Assembly (NCBI GenBank): GCA_964478995.1
Contig: CAYZJY010000036.1
Location: forward strand, 1-17,876
Reading direction: 5' to 3'
Origin: NZWG01 sp964478995
GTDB lineage: Bacteria; Fidelibacterota; Marinisomatia; Marinisomatales; UBA1611
DNA: 17,876 nt
Positions 1 through 7,887 of this stretch are shown here, one piece after another. How positions within the stretch are numbered: position 1 is the stretch's first letter; each line of letters opens with the position of its first letter. Under the pieces are notes generated by a model. The model was not told the DNA's origin. It ran no database searches and saw nothing but the letters and a program-made list of their open reading frames with translations. The translations under genes and the position numbers were made by a program.

Positions 1-457
1 CTCTTGCTATGTCTTTACTCCGTCCACGTCTTTCAGCAGTAGAAGCCATTTCCTCACGCATGAAACTGATGACCTTTTCGCTTCCTTTTTTCCCGGACAT
101 ATCCACAGCTGTTGCCGCACCGATCAAACCTCCACCGGTCATGAATATTTTTTCACAGGATAATGAGATCAGTGCTCCTGCAGAAATTGCACGCCTATTT
201 ATGTATGCAATCGTAGTAATATCAGCACCTAATATGGCATCCTTAATCTGTGTGGCAGCATCAACACGACCCCCAAAAGTATTGATATCAAAAATAACCA
301 ATGTTGCATTATTTGATTCAGCATCCTCCAAGGTTCTTTGAATGAAAGGAGGTAAACCAAGATCGATCGTCCCTTCAATTGGGATTCTATAAACCATCTC
401 TGCACACAAAGTTGAGATAGTGAATATTGTGTAAAATAAAAGACGTTTCATTACCAT
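1..457 (-). CDS. NfeD/ClpP-class membrane serine protease, N-terminal part (runs off window)
   Basis: Partial gene; 152 codons are visible before the left edge. The protein starts with a hydrophobic signal or anchor segment (MKRLLFYTIFTISTLCAEMV). A ClpP-like (crotonase-fold) protease domain follows: an NTFGGRVDAA motif near residues 59-68, then AISAGALIS (90-98), where Ser92 is the expected nucleophile. The family also has a catalytic Lys, plausibly Lys128 in the SEKVISF segment, and the typical AERRGRS stretch is at 141-147. In known NfeD family proteins this domain precedes membrane helices and an OB-like NfeD domain, which would lie outside the window. The role is presumably membrane protein quality control. 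ATG at 457 and ATG at 451 are both in frame, and neither has a strong ribosome binding site. The gene is divergent from the acyltransferase at 528, with a 70-bp AT-rich gap between them. Family assignment is confident; its partner genes are not visible. Confidence 0.85.
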   Translation of the reverse strand, partial: MVMKRLLFYTIFTISTLCAEMVYRIPIEGTIDLGLPPFIQRTLEDAESNNATLVIFDINTFGGRVDAATQIKDAILGADITTIAYINRRAISAGALISLSCEKIFMTGGGLIGAATAVDMSGKKGSEKVISFMREEMASTAERRGRSKDIAR

Positions 458-527
458 GAATCTCATTTAATATTAAATAAAAATCGACCAAAATATAGTT
501 ATAACATCGTCGTAATTTCGATATAAG

Positions 528-1379
528 ATGAAACAATCTCATGCATTCACATATTTTTTTCTTAACCTCTGCAAAAACTGGCTATCAGGTATGTCAAAAA
601 GATCAAGACATCGGTTAGCAAGTTACCTAGCAAGTTTATTATACCATTATGTTGACCTTCGAAAAGAACTTGCAAGAAATAATTTGAAAATGGCATTCCC
701 AAAATGGTCAGACAAAAAAATAAACTTGATGTTAAAAAAGATCTATTTTTTCTTTTCTCAAAACTTCATCGATTTTATTTCCATCCCTAAATCATGGGGG
801 GGAATCAAAATAGATGTTATTGGAAAAGATATCTTGAAATCATCCTTGCATCAAGGTAAGGGTGTTATTTTCATTACAGGTCATTTTGGATGTTGGGAGA
901 TATTAGGGAAATGGCTTGGTGAGAATACTCCTTTATTTACTGGAATAGCACAAAGACAAAAAAATAGAGGTGCAAATAGATTCTTTCAGGAACAACGAGA
1001 GATTGCCGGGACCAAACATATCTTCAGGAAAGAACCGATTGAAAAGATGTATGATGTTTTATCAAAAAATGGAATTCTGGGCCTTGTAAGCGATCAGGAT
1101 GCAAAAACAAAAGGTGTATTCGTTAATTTTTTTGGTTACCCAGCCTCAACACCTAAAGGGGCAGCGCTCTTTCATATTAAGACCTCCGCTCCCATGATGA
1201 TTGGGACTTGCATCAAAAAATCATTCATGCATTATGAGATACGGTTTTGTTCAGTAGACACATCAAGTCAAAACCTTACTGATATCACTCAGAATTATAC
1301 AACCATTCTTGAAAACAACATCCGAAAGAACCCAGAACAATATTTTTGGTTTCATAGAAGATGGAAAACTAGACCATAG
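528..1379 (+). CDS. LpxL/HtrB-family late lipid A acyltransferase
   Basis: A 283-residue protein of the lysophospholipid acyltransferase superfamily, LpxL/HtrB branch, which transfers a secondary acyl chain to lipid A precursors at the inner membrane. The catalytic HX4E motif is HFGCWE (His119, Glu124), after the hydrophobic strand KGVIFITG. The family's second block, SDQDAKTKGVFVNFFG (188-203), followed by PASTPKGAALF, is clear. The N-terminal RNNLKMAFP segment (50-58) matches the usual ARxNLxxxFP signature. Length is near the family norm of about 290-310. It is the first gene of a plus-strand run with tsaC 12 bp downstream. No good Shine-Dalgarno precedes the ATG. Acyl donor and whether it acts as an LpxL- or LpxM-like enzyme cannot be told from sequence. 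It lies only a few kilobases from the lpxD-C-fabZ-A genes but on the opposite strand. Confidence 0.85.
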   Translation: MKQSHAFTYFFLNLCKNWLSGMSKRSRHRLASYLASLLYHYVDLRKELARNNLKMAFPKWSDKKINLMLKKIYFFFSQNFIDFISIPKSWGGIKIDVIGKDILKSSLHQGKGVIFITGHFGCWEILGKWLGENTPLFTGIAQRQKNRGANRFFQEQREIAGTKHIFRKEPIEKMYDVLSKNGILGLVSDQDAKTKGVFVNFFGYPASTPKGAALFHIKTSAPMMIGTCIKKSFMHYEIRFCSVDTSSQNLTDITQNYTTILENNIRKNPEQYFWFHRRWKTRP

Positions 1380-1391
1380 AATAAACTTTTC

Positions 1392-1964
1392 ATGTTTGAA
1401 CGAATATCAATCAATGACCAATCTGCTCAAAGAAAAGCATGCAAAACTTTAAAAAAAGGTGGAATCATTGCATACCCGACAGATACCATTTATGGTTTTG
1501 GGTGTGATGCATCCAATGATGATGCGATTCAAAGACTTAATTTAATTAAACAAAGGCAAGGTCCCATGAGCGTTTTATGTCCAAATATTGAAACTGGATT
1601 ATCATGGATGAACCTTTCTAATGTTGAAAAAGAAAATGCAAAAAAAAAATTTGGGCCAAAAACAACAATTATAGTGCCAATAATAGATGATATTGTATCA
1701 AAATTGATTATTGGAGATGCAGGGTCACTAGGAATAAGAATTCCAAATCATGATTTTTGCATCAATCTGGCTCAGAATTACTCAAAACCCATTACTACAA
1801 CAAGTGTTAATCGTTCTGGTCAAGCCCCACATACCGATCCCAACAAAATATCAAAAGAGTTCCATAACGAAATAGATTTATGTATTGATGATGGGATCAT
1901 CAAAGGTAAGGGATCCAAAATATATCAATTCAAGGGAAATAGGTGGAAAGTCCTACGCTCATAA
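1392..1964 (+). CDS. tsaC: L-threonylcarbamoyladenylate synthase (YrdC/Sua5 family)
   Basis: A 190-residue YrdC-domain protein. The family makes threonylcarbamoyl-AMP from threonine, bicarbonate and ATP for the t6A37 modification of ANN-decoding tRNAs in the cytoplasm. The hallmark AYPTDTIYGFGCDA is at 27-40, the KxR motif is K53-Q-R55, and the SxN motif is S138-V-N140 within TTTSVNRSG. Length fits the short TsaC type; there is no C-terminal Sua5 domain. It follows the acyltransferase by 12 bp and its TAA stop overlaps the ATG of the DUF3108 gene by one base (TAATG), implying one transcript and translational coupling. A run of ten A residues at 1640-1649 encodes part of Ala-Lys-Lys-Lys. Its partners TsaB, TsaD and TsaE are not in the window. 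Confidence 0.93.
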   Translation: MFERISINDQSAQRKACKTLKKGGIIAYPTDTIYGFGCDASNDDAIQRLNLIKQRQGPMSVLCPNIETGLSWMNLSNVEKENAKKKFGPKTTIIVPIIDDIVSKLIIGDAGSLGIRIPNHDFCINLAQNYSKPITTTSVNRSGQAPHTDPNKISKEFHNEIDLCIDDGIIKGKGSKIYQFKGNRWKVLRS

Positions 1965-2665
1965 TGAAATTAACCTTGTTTTTCATTCTATGTTCCTCAC
2001 TTTCAGGAAACAATCCTTTTGAAGTGGGAGAATTACTTCACTATAATGCTTCGTTCGGAGGGGTTCCTGCAGCAAATGCAAAATTAGAGGTCATTGGAAA
2101 AGAAAAAATTAATGGTGTGAAAACATACCATGTACAATTCACTGCAAAATCAAAGGGCTTGACGCATTATTTATTCCCTATAAACGATAGAATCGACCTT
2201 TGGCTTAGTGAAGACTCATTATTTACAATTAAGGAATCGTTATCAATCAAAGAAGGGAGTTATGAGCGCTCTCAAGAAATGTTCTTCGATCATTTGTCTG
2301 GTCATGTGGTTGTAAAAAATGATACTTTAAAAATTAATAAGGGAACCCAATCTCCGTATTCATTGTTCTATTATTTTCGCAATAAGAACATTGCAAACAT
2401 GAAAGTAGATACTTTGAACACCATTCAAGGAAGAAAAATAATGCCCTTGAGCATTTTAATAGAAGAGGATATTGAAACTGTCGTTCCTGCTGGAAAGTTT
2501 TTATGTACAAGAGTGACACCGATAAGAACAAATAAGAAAAATTTTAAAAATAAAGCCCAGATGTCAATGCTGTTTTCAAAGGATAAGCATCAATATCCAG
2601 TAAAAATATGGCTCAAACTAAAATATGGATCTCTGGTTCTTGAATTAGAAAATATTGTTAATTAA
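1964..2665 (+). CDS. DUF3108-domain exported protein
   Basis: A 233-residue protein from the ATG at 1964. An in-frame GTG at 1943 would add seven residues, but the ATG overlaps the tsaC stop as TAATG and begins a clean signal peptide (MKLTLFFILCSSLSG), so it is preferred. The mature part opens with FEVGELLHYNASFGGVPAA, the characteristic start of DUF3108 proteins, and continues with alternating strand-like segments ending in WLKLKYGSLVLELENI. The biochemical function of the family is not known to me; it is predicted periplasmic. It is co-transcribed with an acyltransferase and tsaC. It ends convergently with rseP, the two stop regions overlapping by 8 bp (2658-2665), so no terminator fits between them. 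Confidence 0.8.
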   Translation: MKLTLFFILCSSLSGNNPFEVGELLHYNASFGGVPAANAKLEVIGKEKINGVKTYHVQFTAKSKGLTHYLFPINDRIDLWLSEDSLFTIKESLSIKEGSYERSQEMFFDHLSGHVVVKNDTLKINKGTQSPYSLFYYFRNKNIANMKVDTLNTIQGRKIMPLSILIEEDIETVVPAGKFLCTRVTPIRTNKKNFKNKAQMSMLFSKDKHQYPVKIWLKLKYGSLVLELENIVN

Positions 2666-3827
2666 ATAGTCTAGTTATATCCTGAAATATAATTGTGACC
2701 ATTAGTATTAGAAGGAAAGCCATACCAATTTGTTGGATGGCAATTCTGGTCTTCAATGTCAAGGGCTTCCTTATTACTGCCTCAATGAGATGAATGAAAA
2801 TATGTCCCCCATCCAAACCTGGAATAGGTAAGATGTTCAAAAATGCAAGGTTGACGCTTAATAGTGCCATAAAAGTAAGAAATGGTATCATACCAGCCTC
2901 GGCCGTCTGACCCGCAAGTTGTGCAATCATGATCGGTCCACCAAAATCAGAAACTGATGCATCTCCAGAACCTAACATACGCAAACTCTCAATTATCATT
3001 CCAAAACTTCCAATAGTCCTAGACCATCCAATAGAAATAGCCTCACTTACCGTAATATCCATATATAAGAATTCGGGGTAAATACCTAATACTCCTACTG
3101 TATCCATACCATGCTTTGCAGGAATGATATTAGAAGTTGTGGTAATATCTAAATCCATTTTTGAACCTGCTCTTTCAATAGTTAGAGCAATCTTGGTATT
3201 TGGGTTAGCTTTTATCAAATTTGTTAAGCCACTCCAAGTCTCAACTTGGTTATCATTTACTTTTATGATTCTATCGCCTGCAACTATTCCAGCCGATTCT
3301 GCTGGCATATTTGCAATTATTTCTGAGACAACGGGTTCATCTTTTATCTCGGCAGAGCCTTGATAATACCCCAATGATGCAAAAATAATGAATGCTAGTA
3401 TTGTATTCATTATTACTCCAGCGCTCAAAACCCATAACTTTGCCCATAGTGGTTTGGACATAAACTCATCATCTTCGTATTCTATTTTCATGTCCATGCT
3501 TTCATCAATAATCCCAGCCATTTTTACATAACCACCCAATGGTAACAAAGCGATAGCATATTCAGTTCCAGACCCTAATCTGCCAGGTCTTTGAAAATGT
3601 TTTTGAAAAATTGGTTTCCACTTGAATGATCCTCCAGTACGTTTGAAAAAGAACAATTTGCATAATAGCCCATTATCAACAGATTCAATCGTGATAAATC
3701 GTGGAGGAACTCCAATGGAAAAACGTTCTACTCTAACCCCAACAGATCTTGCAGCCATAAAATGTCCATATTCATGAATCGTGATCAGGACGCCAAGAAG
3801 TATAATAAATGCCCAGAGAGTTGTCAT
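2658..3827 (-). CDS. rseP: RseP-family site-2 zinc metalloprotease
   Basis: A 389-residue intramembrane protease of the S2P/RseP family. The zinc-binding motif HEYGH lies at 18-22 in the first membrane helix, and the second active-site motif NILPIPGLDGGH is at 331-342 near the C-terminus. A PDZ domain is seen around 165-230 (PAESAGIVAGDRIIKVN). Only one PDZ is clear, against two in E. coli RseP. The conserved LPLGGYVKMAG is at 95-105. Between the first helix and this motif is an unusually long, basic segment (about 42-88, containing SFKWKPIFQKHFQR). RseP cleaves membrane anchors such as anti-sigma factors or signal peptides; the substrate here is unknown. It is the last gene of the minus-strand envelope cluster, 43 bp after dxr. 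No Shine-Dalgarno precedes the ATG, and an inverted repeat lies just upstream. Confidence 0.93.
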   Translation of the reverse strand: MTTLWAFIILLGVLITIHEYGHFMAARSVGVRVERFSIGVPPRFITIESVDNGLLCKLFFFKRTGGSFKWKPIFQKHFQRPGRLGSGTEYAIALLPLGGYVKMAGIIDESMDMKIEYEDDEFMSKPLWAKLWVLSAGVIMNTILAFIIFASLGYYQGSAEIKDEPVVSEIIANMPAESAGIVAGDRIIKVNDNQVETWSGLTNLIKANPNTKIALTIERAGSKMDLDITTTSNIIPAKHGMDTVGVLGIYPEFLYMDITVSEAISIGWSRTIGSFGMIIESLRMLGSGDASVSDFGGPIMIAQLAGQTAEAGMIPFLTFMALLSVNLAFLNILPIPGLDGGHIFIHLIEAVIRKPLTLKTRIAIQQIGMAFLLILMVTIIFQDITRLFN

Positions 3828-3835
3828 ATGTATCT

Positions 3836-3856
3836 AATCTACAAAAAAAGTAGATT
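3836..3856. repeat. Perfect 7-bp inverted repeat in the dxr-rseP gap
   Basis: AATCTAC (3836-3842) and GTAGATT (3850-3856) form a perfect 7-bp stem around a loop of seven A on the plus strand (seven T on the minus strand). It occupies the 43-bp gap between dxr and rseP. In the minus-strand mRNA it would form a hairpin 9 to 29 nt upstream of the rseP start codon. It could modulate rseP translation or stabilise mRNA ends. It is not followed by a T-run in the minus direction, so it is not a good terminator for dxr; on the plus strand only TTT follows the stem. Confidence 0.5.
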
Positions 3857-3870
3857 TTTGTTCCACTAAA

Positions 3871-5016
3871 TCAATAATCATTGATCTTATCTTTCACCCA
3901 AATACTAAGATTATTAATATCATCAAGACTAGGATGACCTGTCCAAGGATGCTCCTCCATTATTGTCTCATTTATTCTAGGAATGTCTGTAAATGTTATT
4001 TTATTCCTCAAAAAAAGATCAACAGTAATGTCGTTTGCCAAATTTAGAGCGGCACCAGATGTGCCTCCGCGCTCTAATGCTTTGAAGGCCAGTGAAATAC
4101 ATGGGAATTTTTCAAGATCAGGCTCTTGAAAGGTAAGGTCACCACAATTAAAAAAATCAAGCCTCTCCCATGATGCGGTTATATGTTTTGGATAAGTTAA
4201 CGCATATTGTATTGGTACTTTCATATCTGGGACTCCCATTTGAGCTTTAATGGCACCATCATTCATTTCAACCATGGAATGGATGATGGATTGAGGATGC
4301 ACTACAATATCTATCCTTTCTTGGTTAAACCCAAATAGCCAATAGGCTTCAATTACCTCAAATCCCTTGTTCATCATTGTTGCACTATCAATCGTTATTT
4401 TATTTCCCATGTCCCAATTGGGATGAGCGAGAGCCTCTTCAACTTTTATATCAGGAAATGTATTTAATGATCTTTTTCTAAATGGTCCACCACTTCCTGT
4501 CAGTATGATACGATTTACATCATTTATATCTTCACCTACTAGGCACTGCCAGATAGCCGAATGTTCGCTATCAACTGGGAATAGGTTTGATTCAGATTCC
4601 TCTAAGGCTCCATTAATAATGTCTCCAGCCATAACAAGGCTTTCCTTATTTGATAAAGCAATGTTCACGCCTGCATTAATTGCACATAGGGTGGGCTCCA
4701 TTCCGGATGCTCCCACCAAACCATTGAGCATAATGTCTATGTCGTCTCTTTGAGCTAGATCCAATAGTCCGCTCCTACCAGTTAGTAGTTCTACGCCCAT
4801 TGAATTTAATTGGTCCTTTATTTTGTCACTGGATGTTTCATCCGCTACAGAAACAGCCTTGGGATTAAATTTCTTTATTTGCTTTAGTAATAAATCAGTG
4901 TTCTTATTGGTAGACAGATAAATTATATCAAACTCATCTTTCAATTGTGATACAACCTCAAGGGTGTTTACTCCAATGGATCCAGTAGACCCTAATATGG
5001 AAATACGCTTTTTCAC
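3871..5016 (-). CDS. dxr: 1-deoxy-D-xylulose 5-phosphate reductoisomerase
   Basis: A 381-residue Dxr, the NADPH-dependent second enzyme of the MEP isoprenoid pathway (DXP to MEP), cytosolic and normally inhibited by fosmidomycin. The NADPH-binding GSTGSIG is at 9-15. NKESLVMAG is at 123-131, and the metal-binding PVDSEH (147-152) supplies Asp149 and Glu151. LTGSGGPFR (172-180) and ITIDSATMMNKGFE (207-220) are the substrate and metal loops. HPQSIIHSM follows. Length is typical. The start is GTG at 5016, which overlaps the TAG stop of the upstream gene (TAGTG), so translation is probably coupled. Its product feeds isoprenoid synthesis including the substrate of UppS, encoded earlier in the same cluster. 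Confidence 0.96.
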   Translation of the reverse strand: MKKRISILGSTGSIGVNTLEVVSQLKDEFDIIYLSTNKNTDLLLKQIKKFNPKAVSVADETSSDKIKDQLNSMGVELLTGRSGLLDLAQRDDIDIMLNGLVGASGMEPTLCAINAGVNIALSNKESLVMAGDIINGALEESESNLFPVDSEHSAIWQCLVGEDINDVNRIILTGSGGPFRKRSLNTFPDIKVEEALAHPNWDMGNKITIDSATMMNKGFEVIEAYWLFGFNQERIDIVVHPQSIIHSMVEMNDGAIKAQMGVPDMKVPIQYALTYPKHITASWERLDFFNCGDLTFQEPDLEKFPCISLAFKALERGGTSGAALNLANDITVDLFLRNKITFTDIPRINETIMEEHPWTGHPSLDDINNLSIWVKDKINDY

Positions 5017-5684
5017 TAGAATATTTCCTTTTGCACATACAATGATGTCATCACTCTAGTAGAACTGATTCGAGTTTCCATGCCTAGCGTTAGTATTGAT
5101 ACTGGAATAATCAAATCAATACCAAGAAAATTTATTTGACCTTCCATTTTACTAGGAAAACCATGGTCACCAGATAAGGAACGCTCTTTAAATAAAATTG
5201 TACCAGTACCAATTCGCAATTTATAATTATTCCATCCAAACCATTTTCTAAAATCAAGTAACAATGAGGTCATGTGGAAATGTTTCAATCCCTTTAGATC
5301 AACACGTTGCAAGGAAGTACTCCAATTCAAAGTATCCTTGGCCCCAGAATAATATTGAATTCCACCGCCTAGAACTTGTGGATTTTCATCTACTGATTGA
5401 AAACCATAAGACTTACATGTCAGTGATAGATTTTTTGTTACTTTTAATCCAATATCAATATTTGGATATTGTAAAAAACTGGAGTTTTCTTCAATATAAA
5501 TTGATGACAATCCAGTTTGCACAAAAAGTCGGTTAGTAGAGTTTGGGTCAATCATTTGGGAACCGCCAAGCCAAAAGGATGCAGAATAAACAAGGTCATT
5601 CGCATTGCCATTAGTAACGTTAAAATTACCTGATTGAGGGAATAAAAATGATAATAATAGACTAATATTTAAAACAATTTTCAC
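5016..5684 (-). CDS. Unrecognised exported protein, probable outer-membrane beta-barrel
   Basis: I do not recognise this family. The 222-residue product starts at a GTG (5684), 9 bp after the lpxA stop, and its TAG overlaps the dxr GTG. It has a short signal peptide (MKIVLNISLLLSFLFPQSG). The mature part is rich in amphipathic strand-like segments separated by turns (for example LVYSASFWLGGSQ, NYKLRIGTGTILF, LGMETRISSTRVMTSLYV). It ends in Phe, as many outer-membrane barrels do. No cysteine follows the signal peptide, so it is not an obvious lipoprotein. The size would fit a barrel of about 8-10 strands, or a PorV/PorQ-like protein; both are guesses. Its position between lpxA and dxr in a tight operon suggests a role in outer-membrane or LPS assembly, which is inference from context only. 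Confidence 0.6.
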   Translation of the reverse strand: MKIVLNISLLLSFLFPQSGNFNVTNGNANDLVYSASFWLGGSQMIDPNSTNRLFVQTGLSSIYIEENSSFLQYPNIDIGLKVTKNLSLTCKSYGFQSVDENPQVLGGGIQYYSGAKDTLNWSTSLQRVDLKGLKHFHMTSLLLDFRKWFGWNNYKLRIGTGTILFKERSLSGDHGFPSKMEGQINFLGIDLIIPVSILTLGMETRISSTRVMTSLYVQKEIF

Positions 5685-5693
5685 AAAATAAGA

Positions 5694-6458
5694 TTAAATA
5701 ATCCCTCTATCAGATGTTTGTATAAAATTAATGATCTGGTCCTTGATTACGGAAGATGGAATTTCTTTTTTTATTTTATTCAAAGCATCATCCCTATTCA
5801 ACCCAGATTTAAAATAGACATGATATGTCTTTTTTATCAATTTTCTATCTTCTAGTGAAAATCCTCTCCTTTTCAATCCAACTGAGTTAACACCCTTATA
5901 TGAAAGGGGATGTTCGGCTGCTAAAATAAATGGAGGCACATCTTGAACTGCCCTAAAGCCTCCACCTATAAATGCATGTGCGCCTACCTTTGTAAACTGA
6001 TGCACAAGCACTCCACCTCCTAAAACAGCCCATTCACCAACCTCAACATGGCCTCCAAGAGTTGACAAATTAGACATTATCACATTGTCACCTAAAATGC
6101 AATCATGGGCAATATGTGTTGAGGCCATTAGCAAGCAATCAGAACCAATTATTGTTTCTCCAAGAGCCTTGGTACCTCTATTCACCGTGACATACTCTCT
6201 AATTTTTGTACGAGCACCAATGATGGTTTTTGTTTTTTCACCGTCAAATTTTAGATCTTGAGGTATCTCCCCTATGGAACTACAATGCAAAATATGACAA
6301 CCTTCTGCAATGGAAGTATCGGAACATATGGTAACAAAATTCCCAATTTTACAATCATCTCCTATTGTCACATCATTTTCTATAACGGAGTAAGGACCAA
6401 CCTTTACATTGGTTCCCAAAACGGCTGATTTATGAATTATTGCCGTTGGATGAATCAA
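5694..6458 (-). CDS. lpxA: UDP-N-acetylglucosamine O-acyltransferase
   Basis: A 254-residue LpxA, which catalyses the first step of lipid A synthesis, moving an R-3-hydroxyacyl chain from ACP to the 3-OH of UDP-GlcNAc. Left-handed beta-helix hexapeptide repeats run from the N-terminus (MIHPTAIIHKSAVLG) to about residue 180. The catalytic base is His118 in HIAHDC (equivalent to E. coli His125). His137, His153 and Gln67 match other conserved active-site residues, and VQDVPPF and GLKRRGFS are family signatures. Gly166 aligns with E. coli Gly173, the hydrocarbon-ruler position, which suggests a longer (about C14) hydroxyacyl donor. It follows fabZ by 9-10 bp without a clear Shine-Dalgarno. lpxB, usually next, is absent here. 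Confidence 0.95.
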   Translation of the reverse strand: MIHPTAIIHKSAVLGTNVKVGPYSVIENDVTIGDDCKIGNFVTICSDTSIAEGCHILHCSSIGEIPQDLKFDGEKTKTIIGARTKIREYVTVNRGTKALGETIIGSDCLLMASTHIAHDCILGDNVIMSNLSTLGGHVEVGEWAVLGGGVLVHQFTKVGAHAFIGGGFRAVQDVPPFILAAEHPLSYKGVNSVGLKRRGFSLEDRKLIKKTYHVYFKSGLNRDDALNKIKKEIPSSVIKDQIINFIQTSDRGII

Positions 6459-6468
6459 ACTAGAAATA

Positions 6469-6939
6469 TTATTCCCGTGCTCTATCTACAAGATTCGCTG
6501 TAAAAGTTGCATCAACAGCGATGTTACCATCAACGCTGCATACCCCATGGAATTTGCATAGATTAAGTTTTTTCTTAATCAGTTCAACGTTAATCATCAA
6601 TTGGTCGCCTGGAACTATTGGTCTTTTAAATTTGACCTTTTCAACAGTTGTAAAAAACATATTTTTCTTAAGAGGGTCATCTACTTGATTTAACATCAAA
6701 AAAGATCCTGCTTGACATAGAACTTCCAGAGATAGGACGCCTGGCATAATTGGTTGGCCTGGGAAATGTCCCTGAAAAAAAGGTTCATTAATTGTAATAT
6801 TTTTTAAAGCAGTAAGAGATTCCCCTGGCTTAACAATTTCAATCTTATCAATTAAAATAAATGGATATCTATGAGGCAATATTTTTATTATGTCATTTAT
6901 ATTAAATTTTGTTTTTTCTGCAAAATCATTCATCTTCAT
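6469..6939 (-). CDS. fabZ: 3-hydroxyacyl-ACP dehydratase
   Basis: A 156-residue FabZ hot-dog-fold dehydratase, which converts 3-hydroxyacyl-ACP to trans-2-enoyl-ACP in fatty-acid elongation and so competes with LpxA for the same substrate. The opening block ILPHRYPFILIDKI is at 20-33. The catalytic His58 lies in GHFPGQPIMPG (57-67) and the acidic partner is Glu72 in SLEVLCQAG. Length is standard (about 145-160). The start at 6939 overlaps the 3' end of lpxC by 14 bp; an in-frame ATG at 6933 (third residue) would overlap by 8 bp. In many Bacteroidetes the two functions are one fused LpxC-FabZ protein. Here they are separate frames with overlapping ends, indicating tight coupling. Confidence 0.95.
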   Translation of the reverse strand: MKMNDFAEKTKFNINDIIKILPHRYPFILIDKIEIVKPGESLTALKNITINEPFFQGHFPGQPIMPGVLSLEVLCQAGSFLMLNQVDDPLKKNMFFTTVEKVKFKRPIVPGDQLMINVELIKKKLNLCKFHGVCSVDGNIAVDATFTANLVDRARE

Positions 6940-7879
6940 CTGCCCATAATGTTTGTAATTCTTTAGAATATTGTTTTTTTAATTTTTTTACAAATTCAAC
7001 ATTGCTTGCATGACCCGCCCTTGCCGCTGTTACATGGCCCTTGATTGGTACACCAAGCAATGCAAGGTCTCCAATCAAATCTAATGTTTTGTGTCTGACT
7101 GGTTCATTCTTGAATCGTAAAACCTTACCATTCAATATCCCATTTGCTCCCTCTATGATGTTATGTTCAATTCCAAATAAATCTTTTAATCTATCCATTT
7201 CGATTGAATCAATTTCCTTATCAATGATCACAACTGCATTTTCTAAGCCCCCGCCTTTTATAAGACCGCGTTCTTTTAACATCTCAACTTCACTTAAGAA
7301 GCAAAATGTTCTGGCTGGTGCGACCTCAAAAGCAAAATCTTCTTCCATATTATAAATTGCCTCATACTGTGTTCCTAGGGCTGAAAGATTATATTCAACC
7401 ATAAACGTGATCCTAAACCTATCTGACGGAATAACATGTATATCAATGTCTCTATAAGGATTTGTATAGTTTACAGCACGAGTTATCTCTAATACTTTTC
7501 GCTCTTCATTCTGAATACGTATACCCGCTTTTATGAGAGATTCTACAAAATCCTTTGCACTCCCATCCATAACGGGTGGCTCTTTACCAGTGAGTTCAAT
7601 CAAAATATTATCCAGTCTAAGGCCACTTACTGCTGCAAGCGCATGCTCAACGGTATGAATCCTAACATCATTTTCTTCTATTGTTGTACCACGTGAAATA
7701 TCAACCACATGATCTATATCCGCTTTTATTTCTGTGCAATCTTTAATATCAGACCTTATAAAACGAATACCATAATTTTCAGGAGCAGGATGAAAGGTGA
7801 TAACAGTCTTAACGCCCGTATGTAAACCAATCCCTTGGCATGATTGAGAATTACGGATTGTCCTTTGCTTTCTTTCCAT
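6926..7879 (-). CDS. lpxC: UDP-3-O-acyl-N-acetylglucosamine deacetylase
   Basis: A 317-residue LpxC, the zinc-dependent deacetylase at the committed step of lipid A synthesis. Zinc ligands are His79 (TVEHALAA), His263 and Asp267 (VRHKTLDLIGD). The catalytic Glu78 and His290 (AARAGHASNVEF) are present. The N-terminal SCQGIGLHTG (13-22) and the KGGGLENAVV loop (208-217) are diagnostic. Length is close to the usual 300-305 residues, so this is the unfused form. It starts 8 bp after the lpxD stop with no visible Shine-Dalgarno, and its end overlaps fabZ by 14 bp. Because LpxC level is normally regulated by proteolysis via the C-terminal tail, note that this tail is acidic (WADEDE). Confidence 0.96.
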   Translation of the reverse strand: MERKQRTIRNSQSCQGIGLHTGVKTVITFHPAPENYGIRFIRSDIKDCTEIKADIDHVVDISRGTTIEENDVRIHTVEHALAAVSGLRLDNILIELTGKEPPVMDGSAKDFVESLIKAGIRIQNEERKVLEITRAVNYTNPYRDIDIHVIPSDRFRITFMVEYNLSALGTQYEAIYNMEEDFAFEVAPARTFCFLSEVEMLKERGLIKGGGLENAVVIIDKEIDSIEMDRLKDLFGIEHNIIEGANGILNGKVLRFKNEPVRHKTLDLIGDLALLGVPIKGHVTAARAGHASNVEFVKKLKKQYSKELQTLWADEDE

Positions 7880-7887
7880 TTTATAAT

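Noticed and set aside
1943..1963. GTG start for the DUF3108 gene, seven residues upstream
   Set aside because: It would add MESPTLI before a clean signal peptide; the ATG at 1964 overlapping the tsaC stop as TAATG fits better.
7041..7355. Plus-strand frame of 104 codons opposite lpxC
   Set aside because: Antisense shadow of lpxC with Ser/Pro-rich random composition and no ribosome binding site.
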